Positions 33,805 to 44,169 of a DNA stretch of 64,000 nucleotides are shown here, one piece after another. A model generated the notes under the pieces. The model was given only the letters and a program-made list of their open reading frames with translations, searched no databases and was not told the DNA's origin. Both the position numbers and the translations under genes were made by a program. The stretch comes from Norana najaformis (lineage: Eukaryota; Annelida; Clitellata; Crassiclitellata; Hormogastridae). Each line of letters starts with the position of its first letter. Position 1 is the stretch's first letter. The DNA lies in the NCBI GenBank assembly GCA_964023275.1, contig OZ029913.1, positions 42,036,757-42,100,756 of the forward strand. Direction: 5' to 3'.

Positions 33805-35090
33805 CAGGTGGCTTTTTTGCATGGGGCCGTGTAGGTGGTTCTTACAGTTTGCTTCTTCAAACCTTTGTTGTTCAGCACTCAGAATTTTGAAAGCATAGTT
33901 TTTAGTTGTTGTTTGTACTCGTGTATTATTAATTTGTGGAAATTACGCCTAGTGGCAGTGACAGTCAGAACAGTTTAATTTTGGGCACTAACAATTAATT
34001 TTACTCTTGACAAATCATCGTTACACTGATATTTTAGTTGGTAGATTTTTAAAAAATCTTGCGATTTTGTTCTTGTTGCAAGTTGGTGAATACAATAGTT
34101 TGGCCAGTATTAGTGATGCAATGTAATGACAATTTGTATAACGTAATACAGTAGCAAGCTGCTTTGGGGTTCTCTACAAATGCTTCATACAGTCATATGC
34201 ATCTCCATTATACTTGAAAAGAGCTGTGTCCGAGACAGACAGAATCGTTTGCATGTCTGTAAAAAGAATTTACCCAGAGTATTCACTTGACACCATTATC
34301 GCAATGCTTAAGGGAGCAATTGGTGGATGATTCAGTTGAAAATGTGCAAATTGTAATGTCTTGGAGAAGCCCCACACAGATTGGAAATGTTTAAAGCATA
34401 TCCATTTGTTGCAGTGCAGCCGAGGTGCACAGTAGGGTGCTGCTTCTTAGCAAGGTCGGGTTATGCCCTGGGCACCACCAGTGACCCTGGTGTATTTTAA
34501 GAGCAAATTTTAGCAATTAAGAGTATGGAATAATTCAATTTGGTAGAAAATCTGAGCAATTTGGAGCATATACTGTATGTATACATGTATTTAATTTCAC
34601 TTCAAGAGCAACAGAAAAATTTACAGCTAATTATTTAAATTACTCATGGGAGGCCTGCACCAGATTGGGGCACAAAACCAAAAATACATAGAAGACGAGC
34701 AGTATCTTAAGCTAGCCCTGAGGTAGCCATGGGTGTGGTGTTGGTGACTTCATTTTTCTTGGCCTCGGCATATGAGGGCGAGTGGAAGCTTGCCATGTTT
34801 GGTAAGCAGTATCTATGCATGTATAGAGGGCCTGAAATTATATGAGAGTACTATGTTAAGGATGATAGATTTAGAAATAGAATGGAAGAAAACTGAATGG
34901 TCATAATGGCATTAAAATAGTGAAAAGACGTGCACACACAATTGTACAAGATGTGCAACTCATTTTCCGGTGTAATGACACCTTTACAGGGCAGCTTCTG
35001 GAAGAAGTATATTCTGGCCTTCCCGGTGGAGCCAGCGCTGGCCAAAACGCAACACCAATCAGCATTTACCAAACAGGACTTGACTGAAAG
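33805..35090. other. 3' flank of ENOPH1-like gene
   Basis: No coding signal. A diverged dispersed repeat (GGTAGCCATGGGTGTGG, CTTGGCCTCGGCATATGAGG) at about 34720-34810 resembles 20500-20570 and 9710-9760. Confidence 0.45.
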
Positions 35091-35095
35091 TGCTC

Positions 35096-35260
35096 TGTAA
35101 TCGTAAGCCCGAGACTTCTATAGCGCCCAACGAAAGATTAGTTGCGGGAACCAGCTAATTTACAGGAGCTCAGTCAAAACAAAATCGATAGGCAGGAAGG
35201 ATGCGGTTCCAGGTCAAGAGGCAGGCAGGCAGTTAGTAATACGGCAGATGTATATACATG
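35096..35260 (-). mobile_element. LINE 3' end, ATTACGATTAC-tail family
   Basis: Shares GCCCAACGAAAGATTAGTTG, GCGGGAACCAGCTAATTTAC and CAAAACAAAATCGATAGGCA with copies at 25870, 36310 and 48160; only the 3' UTR remains. Confidence 0.75.
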
Positions 35261-35336
35261 TATGCTGTCACTGAAGCAGGGTTGGTTGAACATTCCACCA
35301 ACGCACGACACACATGCAACACAACAAATGTGCTTT

Positions 35337-35821
35337 GGGGTCGTCCATAAAGGAAGTTCGTAAAAAATTACCTACTCTAGACCCCTCCCTCACCCCTTGT
35401 CCGCATCTATCAGCATTTGGCCTTACCCTCCCCTCCCTTTTGCAGACCTCCGCACTCCAAAGCCCTTCGAAAATAAAAGACGAGCATCGTGAAAAACGTT
35501 ATTAATAAACTACTCGTTCAGTCTTATTTAAAAGAACCATATATGGCTATCTAACAGATCTAAATAGATGCGACTTCAGATAGGTTGAAAACTTTAAATG
35601 TTTCTTTAGCTGTCTGCAACGGAACATTACTATTGATGAACCAATGCAGTACAGCGTCTACCATGTTAATGAAGTTGGTGTTTAAAACACGGGTTGTACT
35701 ATAAGCTATGTACATGTACCAAATTTGTATGGGGACGTCTGCATATAACCCTCCCTCCCCTTGTGTACATTTGCGTAACCCCTCCCTCCCTCCCTCTGCG
35801 GACGTCCTTTATGGATGACCC
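35337..35821. mobile_element. MITE-like element with imperfect terminal inverted repeats
   Basis: The left end GGGGTCGTCCATAAAGGAAG and the inverted right end (GGGGTCATCCATAAAGGACG read from 35821) match at 22 of 24 or slightly fewer positions and face each other over 485 bp. Subterminal CCCTCCCTC repeats occur at both ends. No protein is encoded. Confidence 0.7.
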
Positions 35822-36303
35822 CTTTGTATAAGGCTGGCCCTTTTCGGAGGCATTGGCTACATTTGGACGACATACTATGCGAAGACATTCGTGCATGTAA
35901 TGCTCAGTGCAGACAACGAAACCTCTCTACGAAATAAAGTGCACCTAGGCCTGATCATATGCTGAGGTTGTGCGGTGGTTTCGATAGCTAATGTCATTTA
36001 TTCGTTGCTCGTGTTGATTAGTCAGTCAAGCCGCACTCAGTCAGTGAAACGTCACACTTATAACACATAAAAACAAAAATAAGACGGACAGCCAGCTTCT
36101 CCAAGTTGTTTTTTATTTGCTATCTTTGTGTATTGGCTTTTACATGATGATCAGTCATCAAATAATGGCTTTAAGTCATTGGTTTTAGAAACTGCTGAAT
36201 GTCCAAACGTAATGACTGCCTCAGAGGAGGCCAAAATCTGCATACTACACTTTGTCTCTGTTTAACACTGGATGGCAAGATAAGATTTCTGGTGATTGCC
36301 TAT

Positions 36304-36650
36304 CGTAATCGTAATCGTAATCTCGAGATTTCTACAGCGCTCAACGAAAGCTAAGTCGCGGGAACCAGCTTATTCACAGGCGCTCAGTCAAAACAAAATC
36401 GATAGGCAAAAGGGTCAAGATCCAGGAGTCAGGCACTCAGACAGTCGGACGGCTACGGTGGATGCTGTTTGAAATTGAAGCGAGAAGAGAGATAAGAGGA
36501 AGAGGAAGAATCAGGATAAGATTTTTGGAAAAGAAGTGTTTTCAGTCTTGAGTGAAAGACCTGCGCAGAAACTGAAAGAGGTGAAGTGTTGGTGAGTTCG
36601 TATGACAGACCAGACAACTGTCGCCTAGGTAAATAGCTCATGATAGCAAG
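36304..36650 (-). mobile_element. LINE 3' fragment, ATTACGATTAC-tail family
   Basis: The minus strand carries a C-terminal LINE frame (FHSRLKTLLFQKSYPD) and the 3' UTR, ending in the GATTACGATTACGATTA tail at 36304-36320. Confidence 0.8.
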
Positions 36651-37199
36651 CTAAAAAACCATAGTCGGACAAGTTTCCTCTCATTTAGAGTGACAGAATG
36701 TGCAATGACAGCATTTCTTTGTGATTGATGGCATCATGCCAATGCCATATCTATGTAAGTTTTAAATTAGACTTCCGAATTTTGTATCTGGACAAAGGAC
36801 CACATACCGTGGTATTCTGTCTCTGGCCATGTTTTATAGTCCATAATTAAGATGACGTGCTTCCCCTCTGGAATGCGAGTACTTTGACCTCATTTTTACG
36901 GATGATGGTGCCATATAAATCACTGTGCACATGAATTTAGAAATATGGATTCAGCATGTTGTTTTGAATATGTGTACCAAGTTTCGTGCTTTTGTCCACT
37001 TGAACAATTCACTGGCTTTTTGAAGCTTATCCACTTCTATATTGCACACATCCTGGGCTTTGGCCTAAATGTACCGTCTTCAAACATATCGATTATAATT
37101 ACTGTGGCACTACCAGATTTCAATGACTAAATCATATACTTGATTTCTGAAATATAATTCAGTATATAAGCATGATCACTAAATTATTTCAGTACTCTT

Positions 37200-37640
37200 T
37201 CTTACCAGGTACTGGACTGCGCTATAAAAATTTGTGTAACGCCTCGGCCTGGGCGATAGTTCATTCTGGAATAAACTCTGGAATAAACTCCCCCAGAACT
37301 GCGACAGTTTTCTGACCCATCATACAAACTCGCCGATGCTCCACCGCTTGCAATGTCTGCTTCGGCCTTTCGTTCAAAACTGAAAACATTCCTCTTTCAC
37401 AGATCATATCCTGACACCCCTTCTTCCTTTTCTCTCTCTGCTCTCCAACCCCAAACATCACCCACCGTAGCTGCCACGCTGTCTCTCTGCCTGACTCTTG
37501 GATCTTGACCTGGAATCGAACCCTTTTGCCTATCGATTTTGTTTTGACTGAGCGCCTGTGAATAAGCTGGTCCCCGCGGCGCGGCTTTCGTTGGGCGCTG
37601 TAGAATCTTGGAATTACGATTTACTTTTCTTGGTCAGAAT
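37200..37640 (+). mobile_element. LINE 3' fragment, ATTACGATTAC-tail family, sense
   Basis: Degraded C-terminal region (the plus strand reads WNKLPQNCDSF) followed by the family 3' UTR (TTGACTGAGCGCCTGTGAAT, GCTTTCGTTGGGCGCTGTAG) and AATTACGATTTAC at 37611-37623. Confidence 0.78.
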
Positions 37641-38679
37641 CTACAACAAAAGCAATACCCTGAAAACATCCTTGTCTGCTTCCTCCAAATATCTCCTCCA
37701 ACTATTTCTCCATTCTTTTCTCCGCTATTCGAGAAGCCCTCCATTTTTATTAATTTCATTGCGAAAACTGGAAATCATGAGTAGTTGTTAAGCGTACCGA
37801 CTATAAATAAAAAGCTAAATGTAGGTCGGGAACAAATATACTATATAAATAGACATATGCGAAGCTCTCTCCAGAATGTGTAACTAGGTCGGAAAGCGCC
37901 ACCTGGCGGTCAAGGGTTAGAAATCTCAAGAATTCGCTTGCTGCCGCTATGAACGTGTGCATTAATCCTTCAGTTATGTTCGCAGCCATCCATATTTTGA
38001 CCAGGCATGTTATAGGGAGATTCTGGTATTGTTAGAAAGTAACCACTAAAGACTGAGAGCAACAGTTTATATTGATTAGATTGATTTTAGAATTAGATTT
38101 GGTCCTTTCTGTGCAGGACTGCACATCGGCTGACGCAGCTTCTCCACATATACTATCCTAAGGCACATAAATCTGCCAAAGCACAACAGAATCAATGGTC
38201 CCTTCTAAGTTTCACTACAACAGGTGCCAGGTAAATATTCTTCATATGTTCTTCATGTGGTAAACATGACTGAAAACTGGTGTAACACAGGACGTCTAGC
38301 CTCTATGTGGCCCTTAAAAATATCGGAGTTTTACATTATTTATATTACATTCCTGGTGTATATATGTAAATTGGCCTCAAGTTCCTGAGCCCATCGGTAC
38401 TTGGTATGCATTTGAGCAGACAAGCAATGCATTATGCACCTTCAGTATGCTCTTGAAAACTCCACCCAGTGCGGAAAGTCTCATATGAATGACCAAGACA
38501 TCCAAATAATACTGACCAAGCCATCCACAAAATACTCAGCAATTGTAAGCATAAATTTATATAGCACTGCTATATTAATCAGAGACTGCTGGCCTATATA
38601 TGTATGCATATATGTACATACATATATATGTAGGCTAATTTAAAAAGTCACCAATATCTTCAGAGCATAAATTGAATTA

Positions 38680-38960
38680 ATCGTAATCATAAACTCAAAA
38701 TTTCTAAAGTGCTACTTAAAAGCTAAACAGGGCACCAGCTTATTCATCAGCACTGTGTCAAGTCCGTGGGATTGTCCAAATATGCCATGTCAAGAACCAA
38801 GTCCGGTTGCCAGAAGACCAGACAGAGAAGAGGGAAAGGAGCTTTTAGGGTGGGTTGTGTCTAAGCAGAGAGAAATCTGAAGGCAGCGGATTCAATGGAT
38901 CAGGGTGGGATTTAGGAACAGGATGGAATTAAGTGTAGGCCTATAAAATTATTTACCAAA
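38680..38960 (-). mobile_element. diverged LINE 3' fragment, ATTACGATTAC-tail family
   Basis: Recognisable by TAATCGTAATCATAAACTC at the tail and CACCAGCTTATTCATCAGCA; older than the copy at 36304. Confidence 0.6.
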
Positions 38961-39369
38961 ATGCTTTCTCAAATGAATCACAGTGTCAACCTTGAAGGTT
39001 TCAGCAGTCAAGTGGTGGACTGATACAGATTACTTTACAACAAAGTATGGTAGTAACATCTTGACCAAACTCATACTGTGTCATGTAGCAGTTTCCCAGT
39101 TTGCACCATAGCAAAACAACAAAGCATATTCAGGGACAAAGCCGTTTGCATTGTACTGCCAATCTTCGCCAAGCAGTTAACCGCCAGCCTTAACTGCACA
39201 CCCACAGACCACCACGAGGAGGTGTTGGCAACGATCTCCGTAGTTCGGCCATCGCAAGCCTTGAAGCCCCTAATTCAAATTTCATCATCATCATCACGAG
39301 TAGCCCCAAATTCCCTATTTTACATACAATTCTAAATTTCAAGAAATTTTGAATATTTTGAATTTTCCA

Positions 39370-40033
39370 TAAGTGGGAAAGAGATTGAAAGAGGTAGTTG
39401 TTGGAATATTAAACACTATGACAAACAAAAGAAAGGGTCTATACAGAGTAAAATGGCCACTGATAAAGAGAAGACAAGGTTCAAGACCCCAGAGAAAATG
39501 GCAATTAATAAACTACATACAAGAGTCTACACCCCATAGAATGGCAGTTGATAAAAAGACAAGTGTCTTGATCCCAGACAAAAATGGTAATTCATGCACA
39601 AAAGACAAGAGCCTAGGCCCAAAAAGAAAATGGCAATTAATAAACAAAGATGAGGGTCTCAATTTAAAAATGGCAATTGGTACACACCAAGACAGTGGTC
39701 TAGAATGAAGAAATTGACAATTGATAAACAAAAGACAAGAGTCTTGATACCAGAGAAAAATGGCAATTGATAAACAAAGGAACAGTCAAGACCATAGAGA
39801 AAAGTGGCAATTGATAAACAAAAACAATTGAGGGTCTCAATTAAAAGAGTGGCAATTGATACAGATGAGGGTCTCAATTAAAAGGTGGCAACTGATACAC
39901 ATCAGGGGAAGGATCTTGGTCCCAGAGAAAAACGGCAATTGATAAACAAAAGATAAGGGTCTAGACAGAGAAAAAAGGAAATTGATAAACAAAAGAAAAG
40001 GGTCTAGATCCCAGAGAAAAATGGCAATTGATA
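39370..40033. repeat. minisatellite, about 43-bp unit, left part
   Basis: Units of the form AAAATGGCAATTGATAAACA followed by AAAGACAAGGGTCTAGACCC and CAGAG are repeated about 15 times with substitutions and length changes. The same unit continues at 42466-42960, so the array is split by the 2.4-kb segment between. Confidence 0.93.
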
Positions 40034-40273
40034 ACACTGGCCAACAGAAAAAATTTTTTTTCTTGTTGCCTTCGGTTTTAGACCTGTTCTTGGGGTAATT
40101 TTGGGCGCTGATTCAGAAAATATCATTGGATTGAGTGCATCAGGTCTAGTTTCTGAGATATCGTCGATTTTGTAAAGAAAACCCAGGCAAAACTAAAATG
40201 TCATAATAAGCTTTATTTATGGCTAATTATAATTCTTGCTGATTCATATAATGCCTACATCCTTATAATGTAA

Positions 40274-40312
40274 AATCAGCATATCTTGCCGCGTGCTAAG
40301 ATATTGCTGATT
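40274..40312. repeat. hairpin (15-bp imperfect inverted repeat)
   Basis: AATCAGCATATCTT and AAGATATTGCTGATT face each other with a 10-base spacer, upstream of the transposase-like gene. Confidence 0.7.
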
Positions 40313-40451
40313 CAACGAAATAACTATTCCGTAGCCTACAGCTTACTCAGCACTAAATTCATGGCCTCATTTAGAATTTATTTGTGCTTATACAGCGTTT
40401 CATGGTTTCGAACTATGTAAATAGATTATGCTGAAGTCAGCATTTATAGCC

Positions 40452-40459
40452 TATATAAA
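40452..40459 (+). promoter_or_regulatory. TATA box upstream of the transposase-like gene
   Basis: TATATAAA followed by a GC-richer stretch, 157 bases before the ATG at 40616. Placement suits a pol II core promoter. Confidence 0.45.
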
Positions 40460-40615
40460 CCGCCTCCTGAAAGCTAGAGCAGCCGCAGTCGTCTTAGGGC
40501 ATATTAAGAGTTGGTCGCAAGAACAATCTGTGAATGTGAGCATTAAATAACTACATGTTCTTACTATTTTTTAGGTTAGTCATTTAATTCCTCAGATGCG
40601 AACATCCTTAAGGTT

Positions 40616-42319
40616 ATGGCTACTTCCAGACGGAGCTGCATTAACCATCCAGACATATTCTGCTACATTTGTGGCGAATACACACTAAAAGCAAACAGGA
40701 AACCGATTTCTGAGTTTGTAAAAAGAGCATATGTAGGTTATTTTGGTGTCAAACTTGGAGATCAAGATAAGCAATGGGCTCATCATACAGTATGCAAAAC
40801 TTGTATTGAACAATTGCGCCACTGGACAATTGGAAAGAGAAGCTGCCTGAAATTTGATGTACCGATGGTTTGGAGGGAACAGATAAACCACTTCGACGTC
40901 TGTTACTTTTGTATGGTTAATATCATAGGCATCAATCGAAATAATCGTCACAAGTTGTCTTACCCTGATATACCTTCAGCCAGGAGACCTGTTCCGCATT
41001 CGGATATTGTACCAGTTCCACCTTTTCGCGAACTACCTCAGCTCTCAGACGATGAGACTTGCATGTCCAATATCGGACAAGATGACGAAAGTGAAGAAAG
41101 TGGGGGCAGTGACAGTGATTTCCAATCAACTTCACACAGTGAACGTTTTGACCAAAAAGAGTTGAGTGATCTGATCAGGGACTTAAATCTTTCCAAAGAG
41201 TCCTCTGAATTGCTTGCGTCCAGACTAAAGGAAAAGAATGCACTTCAGCCTGGAACGAAAATTACAATTTATAGAAACAGAGAAAAGGATTTGCTGCCAT
41301 TCTTTACCGAAGACAACAACCTAGTATTCTGTAATGACATCAGCAACTTATTGAAGAAAATTGGTCTGTCGGATTACAGCCCAGATGAGTGGCGTCTTTT
41401 TATCGACAGTTCAAAACGTAGTCTGAAATGTGTGCTTTTAAATAACGGCAACAAATTTGGTTCTATTCCAATCGGTCACTCCACCAGGATGAAAGAAGAG
41501 TACAATGCCATCTCTTTAGTACTGGAAAAGATAAAATACAAAGAACATCAATGGGTAATTTGTGTAGACTTGAAGATGGTAAATTTCCTCCTTGGTCAAC
41601 AAAGTGGCTACACAAAGTATCCCTGCTTTTTGTGTCTTTGGGACAGTAGAGCCAAGCATGAACATTGGACAAGAAAAGATTGGCCTTCGAGGAAAGACAT
41701 GGTGGTTGGAGCTCAAAATGTAATCAAGGAATCTTTGGTGGCACGAGATAGGATCATACTGCCACCACTACATATAAAGCTAGGCCTGATGAAACAATTT
41801 GTCAGGGCTTTGAATAAAGAAGGTTCATGCTTCGAATACATAGTACACAAGTTACGAGGAATTACAATGGAAAAATTGAAGGCTGGAATCTTCGATGGTC
41901 CACAGATCAGGCAACTTATGAATGACCCACTTTTCATACCATCAATGAATGAAATCGAATCTTGTGCCTGGTCTTCCTTTGTTCTTGTAACTAAAAATTT
42001 TCTTGGCAACAAGAAGGCAGACAATTATGCACAACTAGTAGAGGATATGCTTCTTCATTTCAACAAGCTTGGCTGCAACATGAGCATTAAAATCCATTAT
42101 CTCCACAGTCACTTAGATCGCTTTCCAGAGAATCTTGGTGACTTCAGCGAAGAGCAAGGTGAAAGATTTCACCAAGACATCAAAACAATGGAAAATCGAT
42201 ATCAAGGAAGATGGGATGCACACATGATGGCAGACTATTGCTGGAATATTATGCGCGATTGTTCCGGCAGATGCCACACTCGGAAATCGTACAAAAGGAG
42301 CTTCTTCGGTGTCGAATGA
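40616..42319 (+). CDS. transposase-like zinc-finger protein, 567 aa, intronless
   Basis: A single uninterrupted frame in a genome where every other gene is split. The N-terminus has paired Cys motifs (C16xxC19, C60xxC63, C96xxC99) suggesting a zinc-binding DNA-recognition domain. Residues ~142-172 are an acidic Ser/Glu linker. The C-terminal part has conserved acidic blocks: WVICVDLKMVNFLLGQQSGY near 312, with a CFLCLWDSR Cys pair, PPLHIKLGLMKQFV near 382, and EEQGERFHQDIK near 513, ending in CHTRKSYKRSF. I recall the same architecture in many uncharacterised proteins of cnidarians and arthropods in multiple copies. The RNase H/DDE assignment is inference from the spaced acidic residues. No nonsense or frameshift is present, so the gene is young or under constraint. 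Confidence 0.75.
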   Translation: MATSRRSCINHPDIFCYICGEYTLKANRKPISEFVKRAYVGYFGVKLGDQDKQWAHHTVCKTCIEQLRHWTIGKRSCLKFDVPMVWREQINHFDVCYFCMVNIIGINRNNRHKLSYPDIPSARRPVPHSDIVPVPPFRELPQLSDDETCMSNIGQDDESEESGGSDSDFQSTSHSERFDQKELSDLIRDLNLSKESSELLASRLKEKNALQPGTKITIYRNREKDLLPFFTEDNNLVFCNDISNLLKKIGLSDYSPDEWRLFIDSSKRSLKCVLLNNGNKFGSIPIGHSTRMKEEYNAISLVLEKIKYKEHQWVICVDLKMVNFLLGQQSGYTKYPCFLCLWDSRAKHEHWTRKDWPSRKDMVVGAQNVIKESLVARDRIILPPLHIKLGLMKQFVRALNKEGSCFEYIVHKLRGITMEKLKAGIFDGPQIRQLMNDPLFIPSMNEIESCAWSSFVLVTKNFLGNKKADNYAQLVEDMLLHFNKLGCNMSIKIHYLHSHLDRFPENLGDFSEEQGERFHQDIKTMENRYQGRWDAHMMADYCWNIMRDCSGRCHTRKSYKRSFFGVE

Positions 42320-42465
42320 CTTGAAATTTTTATAACAAACTTGTTCTGTTTGGTATCATATAAGTACAGTTTCAGGTACTACCATTTTCTTTTAAGTATT
42401 TGTATTATTATGTTTATTTAGTGTATCACATAATAAATTGAGCACTACATAATTATAGCTATAGC

Positions 42466-42960
42466 CTAGATCCCAGAGAAAAATGGCAATTGATAAGCAA
42501 AGGACAAGGGTCTAAATAGAGAAAAAGCAATAGATCAAAATAAGACAATGGTGTAGACCCCATAAAAAATGGCAATTGATAAACAAAAGACAAGGGTCTT
42601 TACCCCACAGAAAATTGGCAATTGATAAACAAAAGACAAGGGTCTAGACAGAGAAAAAAGGAAATTGATGAAGAAAAAACAAGGTTCTACACCCCTGAGA
42701 AAAATGGCATCTGATTAACAAAAGACAAGGATCCGGATAGAGAAAATGGTAGTTGATAAATAAATGACAAATGACAATTGATAAAAAAGGCAAGGTTCTA
42801 GAGCCCAAAGAAAATTGGTAATTATAAAACAAAATCCAATAATCCAGGCAGAGAAAAATGGCAATTGATAAACAAAATACAAGGGTATAGATAAGTTGTA
42901 GGATAAGCCTCAGGCAGAGAACTGAAAAGAAGAATATCCAAACAGCAATTAACAAACACA
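42466..42960. repeat. minisatellite, about 43-bp unit, right part
   Basis: Continuation of the 39370-40033 array: AAATGGCAATTGATAAACAA and AGACAAGGGTCTAGACAGAG units, about ten copies, more degenerate to the right. Confidence 0.92.
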
Positions 42961-43780
42961 TATTAAATGACTTTAAAAAGATGTATTAACAGAAAAAGGA
43001 ACTAATATGGATCGAAAGATGAGACTGAGGGAGAACTGGTTCAGAGAAATGAAGAGAAGGCATCAGCAGACATGTGGACATGAAGACCTATGGATACAAC
43101 CACATAAATATCACAAGGAGGCATATGTGCAGGAAGAAATAAGAAGAACGTATTAATAAAGCCCACACAGCAAAAAGTAAGGACAGGAAACAAGGACACA
43201 GAAGATTACACCCCTTGAAAATATCTATAAATATAAAATAAATGAAACGGCCTCAGAAGCTGTAGATGATTGACCTACCCAAATGCATTCTAAAACAATG
43301 AAGAGAAGAAGTGATGCATTTGGTCATCACCTTTCTCACACAAGTATTTCGCAACTGTCTTTTCATATTCAACGCTCAAATGAGTCCTTAACTAAATATT
43401 CAACGCTCAAGTGAGTCTGTAGTCAAAGTAGTTCCTGCAAAATGCATAAAAATCAACTCACTGTTTAAAAACAGTCCATAATATCCACAGCTGCCATCAC
43501 TGACAACGGACAGATACAGTTCAACTCTGACCCACTCACTCTGCTCACTATGAGAACCTGGACCAATATCACATGACCTACATAATGCAAGAGTTCACAC
43601 AAGTCAACAGCAAACCAAGCATGAAAACACTACGTTCAAATCCTAGTGGTAACACCAACCATTTTCACTAATGGTTTTGGGGAAGATGAGAACCTGCATT
43701 AGACTCAAAGAAAGAGACAAGAGGATACAGCTATACCTAAGAAGACAAACATTAATAATAGGTTAAAACTAAACTAGAAA
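42961..43780. other. intergenic DNA, no feature seen
   Basis: Low-complexity, purine-rich plus strand; no coding frame, RNA gene or repeat that I recognise. Confidence 0.4.
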
Positions 43781-43784
43781 TATA

Positions 43785-44166
43785 CACTGTGTCCGGAAAA
43801 ATTCCAAGGCTTTACGGTAAATATGAAAATAATTAGTAAACATTAATCGATTTTTGAAATTCCAAAAACAGTTTAATCCTGAAATATTATTTGCACTATA
43901 ATTGTTGTTTTGGCGTAAGAATTTTATAACAATTTTGTCTTCCTCGCTGAACGCCATTTTTCTAGCAACTTTCTTTACAAAATATAAAATTCAAATACGT
44001 CACTGTGACGTAATTTTAAACGGGGGCCGTTAATAAATTACAAAGAATTTTGTTGGTAATTATATATTTCAGGATTAAACTGTTTTTGGAATTTTAAAAA
44101 TCGATTAATGTTTACTAATTATTTTCATATTTACCGTAAAGCCTTGGAATTTTTCCGGACACAGTG
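43785..44166 (-). mobile_element. Tc1/mariner deletion derivative (MITE) with ~100-bp inverted repeats
   Basis: The 382-bp element starts CACTGTGTCCGGAAAAATTC, ends with its reverse complement, and is flanked by TA on both sides (TATA/TATA), the Tc1/mariner target. The arms are nearly perfect over about 100 bp. The minus strand opens at 43957 with MAFSEEDKIVIKFLRQ, which resembles the N-terminus of mariner-type transposases. The frame runs through the arm to 43769, so the catalytic part has been deleted. Confidence 0.93.
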
Positions 44167-44169
44167 TAT

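Larger units (their letters stand above)
40034..42465 (+). mobile_element. putative DNA transposon-like insert carrying an intronless 567-aa gene
   Basis: Bounded by a 30-bp direct repeat (40004-40033 and 42466-42495, starting CTAGATCCCAGAGAAAAATG) that is also part of the surrounding minisatellite unit. Inside lie a TATA box, one intronless gene and a hairpin (40274-40312). I find no clear terminal inverted repeats, so the exact ends and the transposon class are open. The repeat may be a pre-existing array unit and not a target duplication. Confidence 0.6.

Noticed and set aside
39370-42960. CRISPR-like regular repeats
   Set aside because: Units are contiguous and degenerate with no unique spacers, in a eukaryotic intergenic region; it is a minisatellite.
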